The notes: generated by a model from the letters alone, not told the origin. Counted from the first letter of the stretch, positions 1 through 7,444 are shown. The stretch is 10,798 nucleotides of DNA from an uncultured Porphyromonas sp. (GCF_947254915.1 NZ_CAMYEZ010000075.1:1-10798), one strand, 5' to 3'. Made by a program: numbers and translations.

Positions 1-1125
1 GACCCAGTAGGAGGCTCCGATCGGGAGCAGTTGCTTGTTGAAGATAAACTTAGGGTTGTGCACCATCGGGGTTTCGCCATTACCTATCATTAGGTAGCAG
101 CCCCGCTGCTTCTGGAGCATGAAGGCAAAGTCCTCGCTACTCATATAGCGTGCGCTGGGGTAGACGACTCGCTCCTCGCCAAAGGTCTTGCGAGCCACCT
201 CGGCAGCATAGCGTGTCTCCTCCTCGCTATTGATCAGGACAGCTCCAGGCTGCCCCTCAGTAATCTCATAGGCACAGCCATAGCTCTCGGCTTGGTGCTG
301 CGTGATGGTGCGGATCCGCTCCAGTACCTGGACGCGTGTCTTAGGCTCCATATTGCGAATAGAGAGCCTGAGGGTAGCACTGTCGGGGATCGTATTTCCC
401 GTATCCCCAGCGAGGAAGGCACCGATAGTCACTACGCTGTGATGCCAGGGGGAGACATTGCGTGAGACGATGCTTTGCAGAGCTAAGACAAGCGAGGCGC
501 CTGCGACGACGGGGTCGATGCTAAGCTCAGGCATAGAGCCATGAGAGCCGCGGCCCATGAGCTTGATCTCCCAGTTATCCACGGCAGACATCATCTCGCC
601 AGAGCAGAAGTGTAGCGTTCCAAGGGGTAGACCGGGCAGATTGTGCATCGCATAGACAGCGTCTACGGGAAAGCGCTCGAAGAGCCCATCGGCGACCATC
701 GCTGCGCCGCCCTGCATGGTCTCTTCGCCGGGCTGGAAGATGAGCGTGAGCTTGCCATTGAAGTAACCGCTCTCGGCCAATTGCTTGGCGGCTCCGAGGA
801 GCATCGTCGTATGACCATCGTGTCCGCAGAGGTGTGCGTGTCCTGGGATGCGACTGCGGTAGGGGAGGTCGTTTTCCTCCTGTATGGCTAGTGCGTCAAA
901 CTCCGCGCGGATCCCCAGAGAGCGCGTCCCCTCGCCACGCTGCATCGTAGCTACGATGCCAAGCTTGCCGATACCCTCCGTCACTTCGTAGCCAAAGTCT
1001 CGTAGTCTCTCGGCGATGATGCGGGAGGTATCGTACTCTTGCATAGCTGTCTCAGGAGCTTGATGAAAGCTCTCAAACCACTGCTCCATATCTCGGCAGA
1101 TGGCTTCACTTATCTTAGATTTCAT
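1..1125 (-). CDS. M20D family amidohydrolase, HipO-like (3' end missing)
   Basis: Zinc-type amidohydrolase of the HipO / N-acyl-amino-acid hydrolase group, expected to act in the cytoplasm on an N-acylated amino acid; the real substrate cannot be read from the sequence. The ATG at 1123-1125 opens 375 codons that run off the left edge, and the closing motif ASYW suggests only a short tail is missing. Visible motifs: FDALAIQEEN near residue 77 (metal-bridging Asp), CGHDGH at 100-105 (Cys and His ligands), QPGEE at 131-135 (catalytic and metal Glu), MHN at 160-162, GRGSHGSMPE in the dimerisation lid domain at 191-200, SSEDF at 329-333, and VHNP with the last ligand His356. The stretch ALQSIVSRNV is typical of HipO-like members. 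The gene starts 29 bp after the MFS stop with no recognisable promoter between them, so co-transcription is likely. Family assignment is firm; calling it hippurate hydrolase would be a guess. Confidence 0.93.
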   Translation of the reverse strand, partial: MKSKISEAICRDMEQWFESFHQAPETAMQEYDTSRIIAERLRDFGYEVTEGIGKLGIVATMQRGEGTRSLGIRAEFDALAIQEENDLPYRSRIPGHAHLCGHDGHTTMLLGAAKQLAESGYFNGKLTLIFQPGEETMQGGAAMVADGLFERFPVDAVYAMHNLPGLPLGTLHFCSGEMMSAVDNWEIKLMGRGSHGSMPELSIDPVVAGASLVLALQSIVSRNVSPWHHSVVTIGAFLAGDTGNTIPDSATLRLSIRNMEPKTRVQVLERIRTITQHQAESYGCAYEITEGQPGAVLINSEEETRYAAEVARKTFGEERVVYPSARYMSSEDFAFMLQKQRGCYLMIGNGETPMVHNPKFIFNKQLLPIGASYWV

Positions 1126-1154
1126 AGTCGTGTGTGTCTATATGTTAGTTGTTT

Positions 1155-2642
1155 CTACGCCTCAGGTTGCTTCTTTTGCTTAGGTATTGTCAAGGCGATG
1201 GAGAGGATAGCGAGGAGGAGCAGGACGATGTTGAAGGTCATCGTCACCATCGCTGCGTGACGGAAGTTGAGATTGCCCTGCTGCCCCACGAAGTTGATGA
1301 GATTGCCAAGAAGCTCGATCGGCTGTCCAGATACTTGGATGCCATTATAGATGGCTTGTGATATAGCTAGTCCGAAGGCTGCTCCAAGGGACGAAGCCAT
1401 CTTGTAGATGCCTGAGCCTTGTCCCGAGAGGTCTCGTGGTAGGCTCGAGAGTGCCGCATCGGTCGAGGGTGTCGCATAGAAGGCTAGCCCAGTACCAAAG
1501 AGGACGTACGCCACGCCCGTCAGGATCATATAGACGCCTGTCATGAGTTGCGTCTGCGACATCAGGAGGACTGAGACGATGATCAGCATACAGCCCCAGA
1601 TCATTGGCTTGCGAGGACCAAAGCGCTGGAGGAGTTTCTCACCCACACGGATGAAGAGCAGGATGGAGACACCGTAGCCGATGGTTAGGTAGCCAGCAGT
1701 GGCGGGATCGATGCGACCGCCTTGCTGTAACACGCTGAGTGACACGACGAGAACGCCTGCAGTGGCGTTGAGAATCAGGTTTGAGATAGTTGCTCCTGTG
1801 AAGGTTTTATTGCGAAAGAGGGCAAGGTTCATAAAGGCTCCCGCACGTCCCAGCTCGACCTTGATGAAGACTACGATTGCAATGACCGACAGTGAGATAG
1901 TAGAGAGGGAGGCGACACTGAGCCATCCCCAGACGGGCGCATTGGCGATGAATAGTTGGAGCGACAAGATACCTATGAAGAAGGCGACGAAGCCGAAGAT
2001 GTCAAATCGTTTCGCTTGCTGCTGCTCGGCACGACTCTCGGGAAGCCCCTTGATGAGCAGTAGCCCTATGATCGCAAATAGGGCGCAAACGTAGAAGATA
2101 GCGCGCCATCCCAAGGTGCTAATCATAAAGCCCCCGAAGAGTGCGGCAAAGCTTGAGCCTCCCCACGTACCCATGCTCCAAAGACTGACTGCACGCTGTC
2201 GCGCCTTGCCAGACCAGTAGACACCGAGGAGGGCTAGCGAGGAGGGCATGATGCAGGCTCCCGACACCCCTTGCAAGGCTCTACCCAAGATGAGGAGCGG
2301 AGCTGTCAGGGCGCTCTGAGCAGGTGTCAGCGCAATAAGTAGTGCCCCCAGGATAGCTGTGTAGAAGCCCCAGCGAATGAGCTTGACGCGTCCGAAGCGA
2401 TCCGCCAAGCCTCCGAAGACGACGATAAATAGTCCACTCACCAGCGAGGTGACCGACACAGCAAAGCTGAGTGTTGAGATGGAGAGTCCCAGCTCCTTGT
2501 TCATATCCACATGGATATTGAGGAGCGTCATGGCAAAGAGCCAGAAGGAGAGCAAGCCAAAGATGAACCCAAAGAGGACTCGGTCGTTGCCTTGGTAGGT
2601 TGTAGGGGAAGTCTGTTGCATACTATAATAGGAGAAGCGCAT
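1155..2642 (-). CDS. MFS transporter, DHA2 (14-helix) drug-efflux type
   Basis: Inner-membrane major facilitator protein of 495 aa, a length typical of the 14-helix DHA2 drug:proton antiporters. Motif A is at residues 77-89 (GGLADRFGRVKLI) between helices 2 and 3. A GRALQGVSGA motif follows at about 120-129, and a glycine-rich helix-5 region (GTWGGSSFAALFGG) at about 158-171. The chain is almost wholly hydrophobic with short charged loops and a Lys-rich tail. The start is uncertain: an ATG at 2640-2642 or a second ATG at 2619-2621 (MQQTSP). The second leaves a more usual short hydrophilic tail before helix 1. It lies 89 bp downstream of the Cys-rich Feo gene with a possible promoter of its own, and 29 bp upstream of the amidohydrolase. 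The exported substrate is unknown; drug export is inferred from family only. Confidence 0.92.
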   Translation of the reverse strand: MRFSYYSMQQTSPTTYQGNDRVLFGFIFGLLSFWLFAMTLLNIHVDMNKELGLSISTLSFAVSVTSLVSGLFIVVFGGLADRFGRVKLIRWGFYTAILGALLIALTPAQSALTAPLLILGRALQGVSGACIMPSSLALLGVYWSGKARQRAVSLWSMGTWGGSSFAALFGGFMISTLGWRAIFYVCALFAIIGLLLIKGLPESRAEQQQAKRFDIFGFVAFFIGILSLQLFIANAPVWGWLSVASLSTISLSVIAIVVFIKVELGRAGAFMNLALFRNKTFTGATISNLILNATAGVLVVSLSVLQQGGRIDPATAGYLTIGYGVSILLFIRVGEKLLQRFGPRKPMIWGCMLIIVSVLLMSQTQLMTGVYMILTGVAYVLFGTGLAFYATPSTDAALSSLPRDLSGQGSGIYKMASSLGAAFGLAISQAIYNGIQVSGQPIELLGNLINFVGQQGNLNFRHAAMVTMTFNIVLLLLAILSIALTIPKQKKQPEA

Positions 2643-2660
2643 TAGCTCGCTTTCTGAGAG

Positions 2661-2692
2661 CTAAAGTACGCTTTTTTCTTCGGTTTCTCCAA
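2661..2692 (-). promoter_or_regulatory. Possible promoter of the MFS-amidohydrolase pair
   Basis: On the minus strand TTGG (2692-2689) is followed after 20 bases by TACTTTAG (2668-2661). This resembles the Bacteroidetes pattern TTTG-N19-TAnnTTTG with one mismatch in each box. Transcription would begin about 13 nt before the upstream ATG (2642) or about 34 nt before the downstream one (2621). Weak by itself; placed here because it lies in the only gap wide enough for a promoter between the feo genes and the MFS gene. Confidence 0.35.
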
Positions 2693-2731
2693 TAGGATAC
2701 CGACAGGAGAGTTGCGGGGTGCGGTGCAGAC

Positions 2732-2914
2732 TTAAGCGCAGCAGTCTCTCTTGGGTGACTTCTTTGGAGTAGCGACCTTGCTATGGTGGCATGCGGAGCA
2801 ACCTGCGCAACCTGTGGCTCCTCGGGGGCGACGGATCAGTCGCCACAAGCTACGGACTATGTAGAGCACCGTGACAACAATGATGAGGAGTACAACGATT
2901 GTTTGCAGATCCAT
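2732..2914 (-). CDS. FeoB-associated Cys-rich membrane protein
   Basis: A 60-aa protein with one N-terminal transmembrane helix (about residues 4-21, QTIVVLLIIVVTVLYIV), a basic stretch (RSLWRLIRRPR), then a cysteine cluster CAGCSACHH (Cys36, 39, 42) and a C-terminal pair Cys58-Cys59. This is the layout of the FeoB-associated Cys-rich family, small proteins encoded next to feoB whose exact role in ferrous iron uptake is unsettled. The basic residues after the helix predict the Cys-rich tail on the cytoplasmic side, where it could touch incoming iron; that is inference. It starts 15 bp after the feoAB stop and surely shares its transcript. No terminator with a T-tract is visible after it. Confidence 0.9.
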   Translation of the reverse strand: MDLQTIVVLLIIVVTVLYIVRSLWRLIRRPRGATGCAGCSACHHSKVATPKKSPKRDCCA

Positions 2915-2929
2915 GGCGACACCTATTAC

Positions 2930-5455
2930 TTATATAATGAGTAGTCCTATCAGTCGTGCCAGATAAGCCACGATCCAGGCTAGCACGCAGGTGTAGACGA
3001 CCACAAAGAGTCCCCACCAGCCACTGTTGAGTTCCTTAGAAACCGCCACAACCGTGGCTACGCAAGGCATATAGATGAGCACGAAGATAAGAAAGCATAT
3101 GGCTATCAGTGGCGTGTAGAGAGGCTCACCCGTCACGGGGTCCTTCTCTTGGCGCAGCTGTCGTGAGAGCGCCGAGCTACCCACGGCAAAGTCTTCGCTA
3201 TCCTCGTCCACCGCTTCACTGCCCGTATAGATGACGCTGAGGGAGCTGACGACCACCTCTTTGGCTGGTAGTCCGGCTACGAGTGCCACGCTGAGCTTCC
3301 AGTCGAAGCCGAGCGGAGCTAGGACGGGTTGTACCGTTTGACCGATGCGTCCTAGGTAAGAGCCCTCTTGCTGCTCCATGTGTGCCTGTCGCTCTATCGC
3401 AGCAACCTGCTCACTGCGCTCGCTCTCAGAGAGCGTGCTCTGCTGCTGCACCTGTGCTATCTGCTCATCAGCACGAGACATTACCTCCTCACGAGGATAG
3501 TAGCCCAGCGCCCAGATGATGACCGAAGCCACGAGGATGACCGATCCCATCTTGTGCAGATACTCACGCGCCTTGTCCCACATATGTATACCCACGGCAC
3601 GTGCCATCGGGATGCGGTAGGGAGGTAGCTCCATAACGAAGGGAAGATCCTCCGACTTGAAGAGCACTCGGCGGAAAAGCTTCGCCAGTAGGAAGGCTAG
3701 CAGCACCCCAAGAGCGTAAAGTCCGAAGAGGACCAACCCAGCACTCTGTGGGAAGAAGGTGCCCGCAATGAGTATGTAAACTGGTAGTCTGGCGCTACAG
3801 CTCATCAGCGAAGTGACTAGCACCGTGATGATGCGACTCTGTCGGCTCTCGATCGTGCGAGAAGCCATCACGGCGGGGACGTTGCACCCGAAGCCCATGA
3901 TAAGCGGTATGAAAGACTTGCCATGCAGTCCCATGTGATGCATTAGGCGATCCATCAAGAAGGTCGCTCGAGCCATATAGCCCGTGTCCTCCATAATGGA
4001 TATAAAGAGGTAGAGGATGAGGATGTTCGGCAGGAAGACCAGTACACCTCCCACACCGCCTATGACACCCGTCACCAGTAGGTCACGTAGAGGACCAGGA
4101 CTCATCATCCCGTAGATCCAAGCGCCAAAAACGTCCACGCCCGCCTCGATCCAGTCCATCGGGAAGGCTCCCAAGGCAAAGGTCGCCTCAAACATAATAA
4201 AGAGGAAGGCGAGAAAGATCGGATAGCCCCAGATAGGGTGTATGAGGAGATTGTCTATACGATCCGTCATAGTGCGTATGCGCCGCTTGTTCGGACGGTA
4301 GGTCTCTCTGAGCGCACCAGCGATGAAGCCGTAACGCTGATTGATGATATAGTTCTCTAGATCCTCCTCGTTGGAGTGATTCTTGAGCAGTCTATTCTCC
4401 TCGTAAGCTGTGGCGGTGAGAAGGTATTCACCCTTCGGCTGCTGCTTGATAAAACTCTGTGTGTGCGGGTCTCCCTCGAGGAGCTTGACCGCTAAGTAGC
4501 GGGGAGATAGATGATCGGGGAAGGTCGCAAACTCGGTGAGCTTCGTCTGCAGGGTTGCTATGCTCTGCTCAAGGTCTGTCCCGTAGTTGATCTGCAGGAA
4601 GCGACGATCCGCATAGAGGTTTTCATCGACGAGCTGACGTACCTTGTCCAAGAGCTCAAAGACACCCACCCCCTTACGGCAGATGGTAGGCACCATGGGA
4701 GTACCTAGCAGATCGGAGAGTTGCTGTACGTCGAGTTGATTCTTCTTCTGCTCAAACTCGTCCCACATATTGAGCGCCGTAACCATCGGGATACCCATCT
4801 CACGCACCTGTACCGCAAGGTACAGCTGTCGCTCCAAGTTGGTCGCATCCAGCACATCTATGACCACGTCAGGACGTGTCTCCTCATTAGTCAGATAGTC
4901 TCGGATGTAAAGCTCTTCAGGCGAATAAGGCGACAGAGAGTAAGTACCAGGAAGGTCAATCAGTTCGTAGCGAACGCCTTGATAGTCAAAGTGTGCCTCC
5001 TTAGCCTCTACAGTAACTCCGCTGTAGTTGCCGACACGCTCATGCGCTCCGCTGGCATGGTTGAAGAGCGTCGTCTTGCCACTGTTGGGATTGCCAATGA
5101 GCGCTACCCGTAGTGAGCGGGTGATGGCGACACGCTCGGATCCCGTAACGCTTGCTGCCAAAGAGCCTGCACGCTCGTCAGAGACAAACGTATGTGTCAG
5201 TGGCGGTAGCTCCTCCGAGATAGAGTCTGAGTCAATGAGCTCTACCGTAATCAGCCCCGCCTCCTTGCGACGCAGCGAGACATTGTAGTCCATCAGCCGA
5301 TAGTAGATAGGATCCCGCAGTGGAGCTGCCTGTATCACCTCCACTACCTGTCCCTGCACAAATCCCATCTCTAGGATACGCTTGCGAAAGGCTCCATGAC
5401 CGCCTACCGATAAGATACGAGCTCGCTCGCCATTATGTAACTCCGACAACTTCAT
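2930..5455 (-). CDS. feoB: Ferrous iron transporter, FeoA-FeoB fusion
   Basis: GTP-dependent inner-membrane Fe(II) importer with FeoA fused to the N-terminus of FeoB, 841 aa from the ATG at 5453-5455. A TTG three codons upstream (5464) is possible but adds nothing conserved, and FeoA domains begin exactly at MKLSEL. The FeoA (SH3-like) domain covers about residues 1-75. A linker leads to the G domain at about 115-275: G1 GNPNSGKTT 121-129, G2 GVTVE 146-150, G3 DLPG 167-170, G4 NMWD 229-232 (family usually NMMD or NKxD), G5 region near 257-264. Two Gate segments follow with the expected cysteines: GFGCNVPAVMASRT (Cys524) and MSCSARLPVY (Cys553), then PCVATVVAV (Cys798). Residues about 655-705 form a charged Gln/Glu-rich loop that may coil. 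Followed after 15 bp by the Cys-rich Feo protein. The gap upstream holds a palindrome that could be a metal-responsive operator. Confidence 0.97.
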   Translation of the reverse strand: MKLSELHNGERARILSVGGHGAFRKRILEMGFVQGQVVEVIQAAPLRDPIYYRLMDYNVSLRRKEAGLITVELIDSDSISEELPPLTHTFVSDERAGSLAASVTGSERVAITRSLRVALIGNPNSGKTTLFNHASGAHERVGNYSGVTVEAKEAHFDYQGVRYELIDLPGTYSLSPYSPEELYIRDYLTNEETRPDVVIDVLDATNLERQLYLAVQVREMGIPMVTALNMWDEFEQKKNQLDVQQLSDLLGTPMVPTICRKGVGVFELLDKVRQLVDENLYADRRFLQINYGTDLEQSIATLQTKLTEFATFPDHLSPRYLAVKLLEGDPHTQSFIKQQPKGEYLLTATAYEENRLLKNHSNEEDLENYIINQRYGFIAGALRETYRPNKRRIRTMTDRIDNLLIHPIWGYPIFLAFLFIMFEATFALGAFPMDWIEAGVDVFGAWIYGMMSPGPLRDLLVTGVIGGVGGVLVFLPNILILYLFISIMEDTGYMARATFLMDRLMHHMGLHGKSFIPLIMGFGCNVPAVMASRTIESRQSRIITVLVTSLMSCSARLPVYILIAGTFFPQSAGLVLFGLYALGVLLAFLLAKLFRRVLFKSEDLPFVMELPPYRIPMARAVGIHMWDKAREYLHKMGSVILVASVIIWALGYYPREEVMSRADEQIAQVQQQSTLSESERSEQVAAIERQAHMEQQEGSYLGRIGQTVQPVLAPLGFDWKLSVALVAGLPAKEVVVSSLSVIYTGSEAVDEDSEDFAVGSSALSRQLRQEKDPVTGEPLYTPLIAICFLIFVLIYMPCVATVVAVSKELNSGWWGLFVVVYTCVLAWIVAYLARLIGLLII

Positions 5456-5461
5456 ACGCCA

Positions 5462-5502
5462 CAAAGATAGCTAAAGCTAGCCGAGCGTTCGATATGAGCG
5501 AA
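5462..5502 (-). promoter_or_regulatory. Candidate feoAB promoter
   Basis: On the minus strand TATCTTTG (5469-5462) matches the Bacteroidetes -7 consensus TAnnTTTG exactly, but no TTTG lies at the right distance upstream. Its last base is only 6 nt before the ATG at 5455, implying a leader of a few bases. An overlapping alternative has TTCG (5502-5499), 19 bases, then TAGCTTTA (5479-5472), with one mismatch in each box and a slightly longer leader. Either way initiation falls very near the start codon. A weak -33 would fit a promoter that depends on a regulator. Confidence 0.45.
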
Positions 5503-5518
5503 TACCTAATACTAGGTA
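5503..5518. promoter_or_regulatory. 16-bp palindrome upstream of feoAB, candidate operator
   Basis: TACCTA and TAGGTA form perfect 6-bp inverted arms around ATAC. It lies 48-63 bp upstream of the feoAB ATG and directly next to the -33-like TTCG. A perfect palindrome of this size at an iron transporter promoter is a natural candidate for a metal-dependent regulator site. The arms have TAGG/CCTA elements reminiscent of DtxR-family sites but in the opposite order, and it does not match a classic Fur box, so the regulator cannot be named. Confidence 0.4.
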
Positions 5519-5542
5519 CCATCTTTCATATTTGAGTAAGCA

Positions 5543-5591
5543 AAAGTGCTACTCTCGGCTTCTGACCTAAGAAATAGCGGGGTGGCACTTT
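5543..5591. repeat. Imperfect inverted repeat, 10-12 bp arms
   Basis: AAAGTGCTAC (5543-5552) and GTGGCACTTT (5582-5591) are inverted copies differing only by a T-G pair, separated by 29 bases; pairing can extend two more base pairs inward. No T-tract follows on either strand, so it is not a standard terminator. It lies between the feoAB control region and repeat copy A and may be a separate structure or an outer part of that repeat. Confidence 0.5.
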
Positions 5592-5619
5592 CGTGAATGG
5601 TAAGTAGTCCAACGGCTCT

Positions 5620-5645
5620 ACCGAGGAATTTCGGAATTCCTCGGT
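5620..5645. repeat. Perfect 11-bp-arm hairpin at the edge of repeat copy A
   Basis: ACCGAGGAATT (5620-5630) and AATTCCTCGGT (5635-5645) pair perfectly around TCGG. No T-tract follows. The arm sequence CCGAGGAA recurs inverted at the other end of the element (CGATTTCCTCGG, 5783-5794), so the hairpin probably marks one outer boundary of a roughly 175-bp repeat element. Confidence 0.75.
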
Positions 5646-5660
5646 GGAGATCTTGAATTG

Positions 5661-5777
5661 TCCAGGGAGGAAACGAAATATTCTTCAGAACTTTTATTTC
5701 ATTCTTCCGAAGTTTCATTTCATTCTTCCGAAGTTTCATTTCCCAGCTCCGTGGAGAATTTTCGTTTCCTCGCTGGA
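5661..5777 (+). repeat. Modular dispersed repeat, copy A (117-bp core)
   Basis: The core is bounded by 18-bp inverted repeats with one mismatch: TCCAGGGAGGAAACGAAA at 5661-5678, and its inverse at 5760-5777. Inside are three 21-bp units and the small palindrome CTCCGTGGAG (5747-5756). The reverse complement of 10672-10788 aligns with this core over the same 117 bases without gaps. Similarity continues outside the core (GAGATT..ATTTCCTC on one side), so the full element probably spans about 5620-5794. No transposase or intact ORF is associated. It may be a MITE-like element or an array of protein-binding sites. Confidence 0.85.
5680..5742 (+). repeat. Three tandem 21-bp units in copy A
   Basis: Units at 5680-5700, 5701-5721 and 5722-5742. 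The last two are identical; the first differs only at unit positions 8, 12 and 16 (A, C, T instead of C, G, C). Each unit contains TTC-n-GAA, so the array is a row of short inverted motifs spaced 21 bp apart, about two turns of B-DNA. Confidence 0.9.
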
Positions 5778-5844
5778 GATTTGCGATTTCCTCGGGCGTG
5801 GCGCATTTAGAGGTCGTAGGTTCAGTTGATGGGCGGTTGGGAGC

Positions 5845-5875
5845 TTTGGGGTCTCCCTGCTTTTCGGTACTTTTG
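5845..5875 (+). promoter_or_regulatory. nadK promoter, consensus Bacteroidetes type
   Basis: TTTG (5845-5848), a 19-base spacer and TACTTTTG (5868-5875) match TTTG-N19-TAnnTTTG perfectly. The -7 box ends 5 nt before the ATG at 5881. Transcription should therefore start at or within a few bases of that ATG, making a leaderless or near-leaderless mRNA, unless translation starts at the in-frame ATG at 5899. Confidence 0.85.
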
Positions 5876-5880
5876 TAGCG

Positions 5881-6777
5881 ATGCAAGCAGATAGTCAGAT
5901 GGATAGGCATAAGATAAACACGATAGCTGTGTATGGGAGCCACGCTACGATGCGTCTCACGGACGATGTGGCGGCACTCTTGACTGCACTGGCGGAGCAC
6001 GGCGTAGACCTATATATAGAGACCCCGCTCTGGGAGGCGCTATCGCAGGCGGGCATCCCAGAGGGGTATCCACAGATGCGTCTAGGCGGGGAGACACCCT
6101 ACGGAGACATCGCTCTAAGTCTCGGAGGCGATGGCACACTACTACGGGCTGTGCACAAGCTACGAGACGTGGAGCTACCCATATGGGCAATCAACTGTGG
6201 GCACCTCGGCTTCATGACTGAGATGGAGCCACAAGAGGCTCGACATCATCTAGACGATCTGCTTGCGGGACAATATAATATAGAGACTCGCACACTGATT
6301 GATGTAAGCGTGGCGGGGAAGCATGTAGGCACAGCACTCAACGACCTAGCAGTACAGAAACGAGAGACCGGATCTATCATCAAGATACGGGTCGGTCTAG
6401 ACGGAGACCTACTCGCCGAATACGCTGCCGATGGCTTGGTCGTAAGCACCCCCTCAGGATCTACCGCCTATGCGCTTAGCCTAGGGGGACCCATCGTGAC
6501 GCCTCAGTGTCAGACTCTGCTACTGGTGCCGATAGCTCCTCATACGCTCAATATGGCTCCACTCATGTTCCCCGACACTAGCACACTAACGATGACAGTC
6601 TCCTCGCTACATCCCACCTTCTCCATCGTAATAGATGGCAATCTGAGGGTCTACGACTGCGGAGTTGAGATTACAGCCCGCAAGAGCGACAAGAGAGCCC
6701 ACCTGCTACGTCTCTCCCACAAGCCGTATACACAGGTAATTCGTGAGAAGCTCCTCTGGGGGCGTGACTTGAGATAA
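5881..6777 (+). CDS. nadK: NAD kinase
   Basis: Cytoplasmic ATP- or polyphosphate-dependent NAD kinase (PpnK family) that makes NADP. Length is 298 aa, usual for bacteria. Signature motifs: LGGDGTLL at about 81-88 (nucleotide-binding GGDGT), NCGHLGF at 105-111, ND at 154-155, and DGLVVSTPSGSTAY at 184-197, followed by GGP at 202-204. The last third is the all-beta domain. Two starts are possible: ATG 5881, or ATG 5899 (MDRHKINTIAVYGS). The second begins closer to where the conserved first strand (INTIAVYGS) starts, and would give a leader of about 20 nt given the promoter position. The gene is apparently transcribed alone; downstream is an AT-rich spacer with a possible terminator and then the promoter for the tRNA-rpsT unit. 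No sign of damage. Confidence 0.97.
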   Translation: MQADSQMDRHKINTIAVYGSHATMRLTDDVAALLTALAEHGVDLYIETPLWEALSQAGIPEGYPQMRLGGETPYGDIALSLGGDGTLLRAVHKLRDVELPIWAINCGHLGFMTEMEPQEARHHLDDLLAGQYNIETRTLIDVSVAGKHVGTALNDLAVQKRETGSIIKIRVGLDGDLLAEYAADGLVVSTPSGSTAYALSLGGPIVTPQCQTLLLVPIAPHTLNMAPLMFPDTSTLTMTVSSLHPTFSIVIDGNLRVYDCGVEITARKSDKRAHLLRLSHKPYTQVIREKLLWGRDLR

Positions 6778-6861
6778 AAAGATTTCTCAGATTGCCAGAC
6801 TTCTTAAACGTTTGCGAACTAGCGCTTTGCGGACTGTTTTTGGCACTATTGAGCTTTTTGG

Positions 6862-6887
6862 AGAAGATTTTCTTGCGAGAATCTTTT
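6862..6887 (+). terminator. Possible nadK terminator
   Basis: AGAAGATTTTC and GAGAATCTTTT pair around TTGC (11 bp with two T-G pairs), the right arm ending in a short T run. It is AT-rich and its T run overlaps the -33 box of the next promoter, so termination here would be modest. It is the best candidate in the 192-base spacer after nadK. Confidence 0.4.
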
Positions 6888-6915
6888 GTCGGAAGAAAAA
6901 TTTGTATTACCTTTG
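6885..6915 (+). promoter_or_regulatory. Promoter of the tRNA-Glu / rpsT unit
   Basis: TTTG (6885-6888), a 19-base spacer and TACCTTTG (6908-6915) form a perfect Bacteroidetes consensus promoter. Initiation near 6920 would give about 50 nt of 5' leader before the first tRNA, removed in tRNA maturation. No other clear promoter is seen up to rpsT. Confidence 0.85.
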
Positions 6916-6969
6916 CATCACAATTGCCCGAGAGCTGAACATTCAGGGGGTGATTGGCAAGTAGCTGCT

Positions 6970-7041
6970 GGCCCTTTCGTCTAACGGTTAGGACGTCAGA
7001 TTCTCATTCTGAAAATAGGGGTTCGATTCCCCTAGGGGCTA
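6970..7041 (+). tRNA. tRNA-Glu (anticodon CTC)
   Basis: A 72-nt cloverleaf. The acceptor stem is GGCCCTT with AGGGGCT plus discriminator A. The anticodon arm is TCAGA-TTCTCAT-TCTGA with CTC at the anticodon position, reading GAG. The T arm is AGGGG-TTCGATT-CCCCT. CCA is not encoded. Pair 1-72 is G-U. It is very similar to the second tRNA-Glu 400 bp downstream and is followed after 74 bp by rpsT. Confidence 0.96.
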
Positions 7042-7115
7042 CGAGTAGATATGAAAGGCTCCACATATATAGAGTCTCGCATATTGAGTATACCTAGTAA
7101 TTAAGTATCACAAGA

Positions 7116-7367
7116 ATGGCAAATCATAAATCAACGCTGAAGAGAATCCGTCAGAGTTCCACTCGTCGCCTTCGCAATCGCTATGCGAGCAAGACGTCCC
7201 GCACGATGATTAAGCAGTTTCGTGCGATGACAGACCGTCAGGAAGCGGAGCAGGCTTTGCCCAAGGTGTATTCTACGCTAGATCGCCTAGCTCGCAAGAA
7301 TATCATCCATCGCAATAAGGCCGCCAACCTGAAGTCTAAGATGGCTCTTCATCTCAAGTCTCTCTAG
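7116..7367 (+). CDS. rpsT: 30S ribosomal protein S20
   Basis: Small-subunit primary binding protein that contacts 16S rRNA and aids 30S assembly. 83 aa, highly basic and helical. The N-terminus MANHKSTLKRIRQS is the classic S20 start, and the C-terminal half contains IIHRNKAANLKSKMALHL, matching the conserved HxNxAAxxKS region. The start codon is set by that conserved N-terminus, as no Shine-Dalgarno sequence is present. It sits between two tRNA-Glu genes and probably shares their transcript. No terminator is visible in the 77 bp that follow; only a small 5-bp hairpin (7378-7391). Confidence 0.98.
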   Translation: MANHKSTLKRIRQSSTRRLRNRYASKTSRTMIKQFRAMTDRQEAEQALPKVYSTLDRLARKNIIHRNKAANLKSKMALHLKSL

Positions 7368-7444
7368 TCTACGACGACGTATCGCAATACGGTATCAGCT
7401 CGCTGAGGATATAACATTCGATTAAGGATACTGGCGCACGATTT

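Noticed and set aside
526..553. Glu instead of the more usual His in the MPH motif of the M20D lid domain
   Set aside because: HipO-type members also have PE at this place, so it is a subgroup feature and not a defect.
925..1125. Amidohydrolase missing from called open frames, possible pseudogene
   Set aside because: The frame is open for all 375 codons to the window edge with every metal ligand present; it is only truncated by the window.
1699..2094. 131-codon plus-strand open frame inside the MFS gene
   Set aside because: Antisense shadow of a transmembrane coding region with no domain signature or promoter.
5680..5742. CRISPR-like array
   Set aside because: The 21-bp units are directly adjacent with no spacers, number only three, and no cas genes are present.
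5512..6000. Minus-strand 162-codon open frame with heptad repeats NEMKLRK, matching a similar translation in copy B
   Set aside because: The heptads are simply the 21-bp DNA units read in frame. The corresponding frame in copy B has an in-frame TAG, the differences between copies are not mainly synonymous, and the frame overlaps the feoAB control region and the nadK start.
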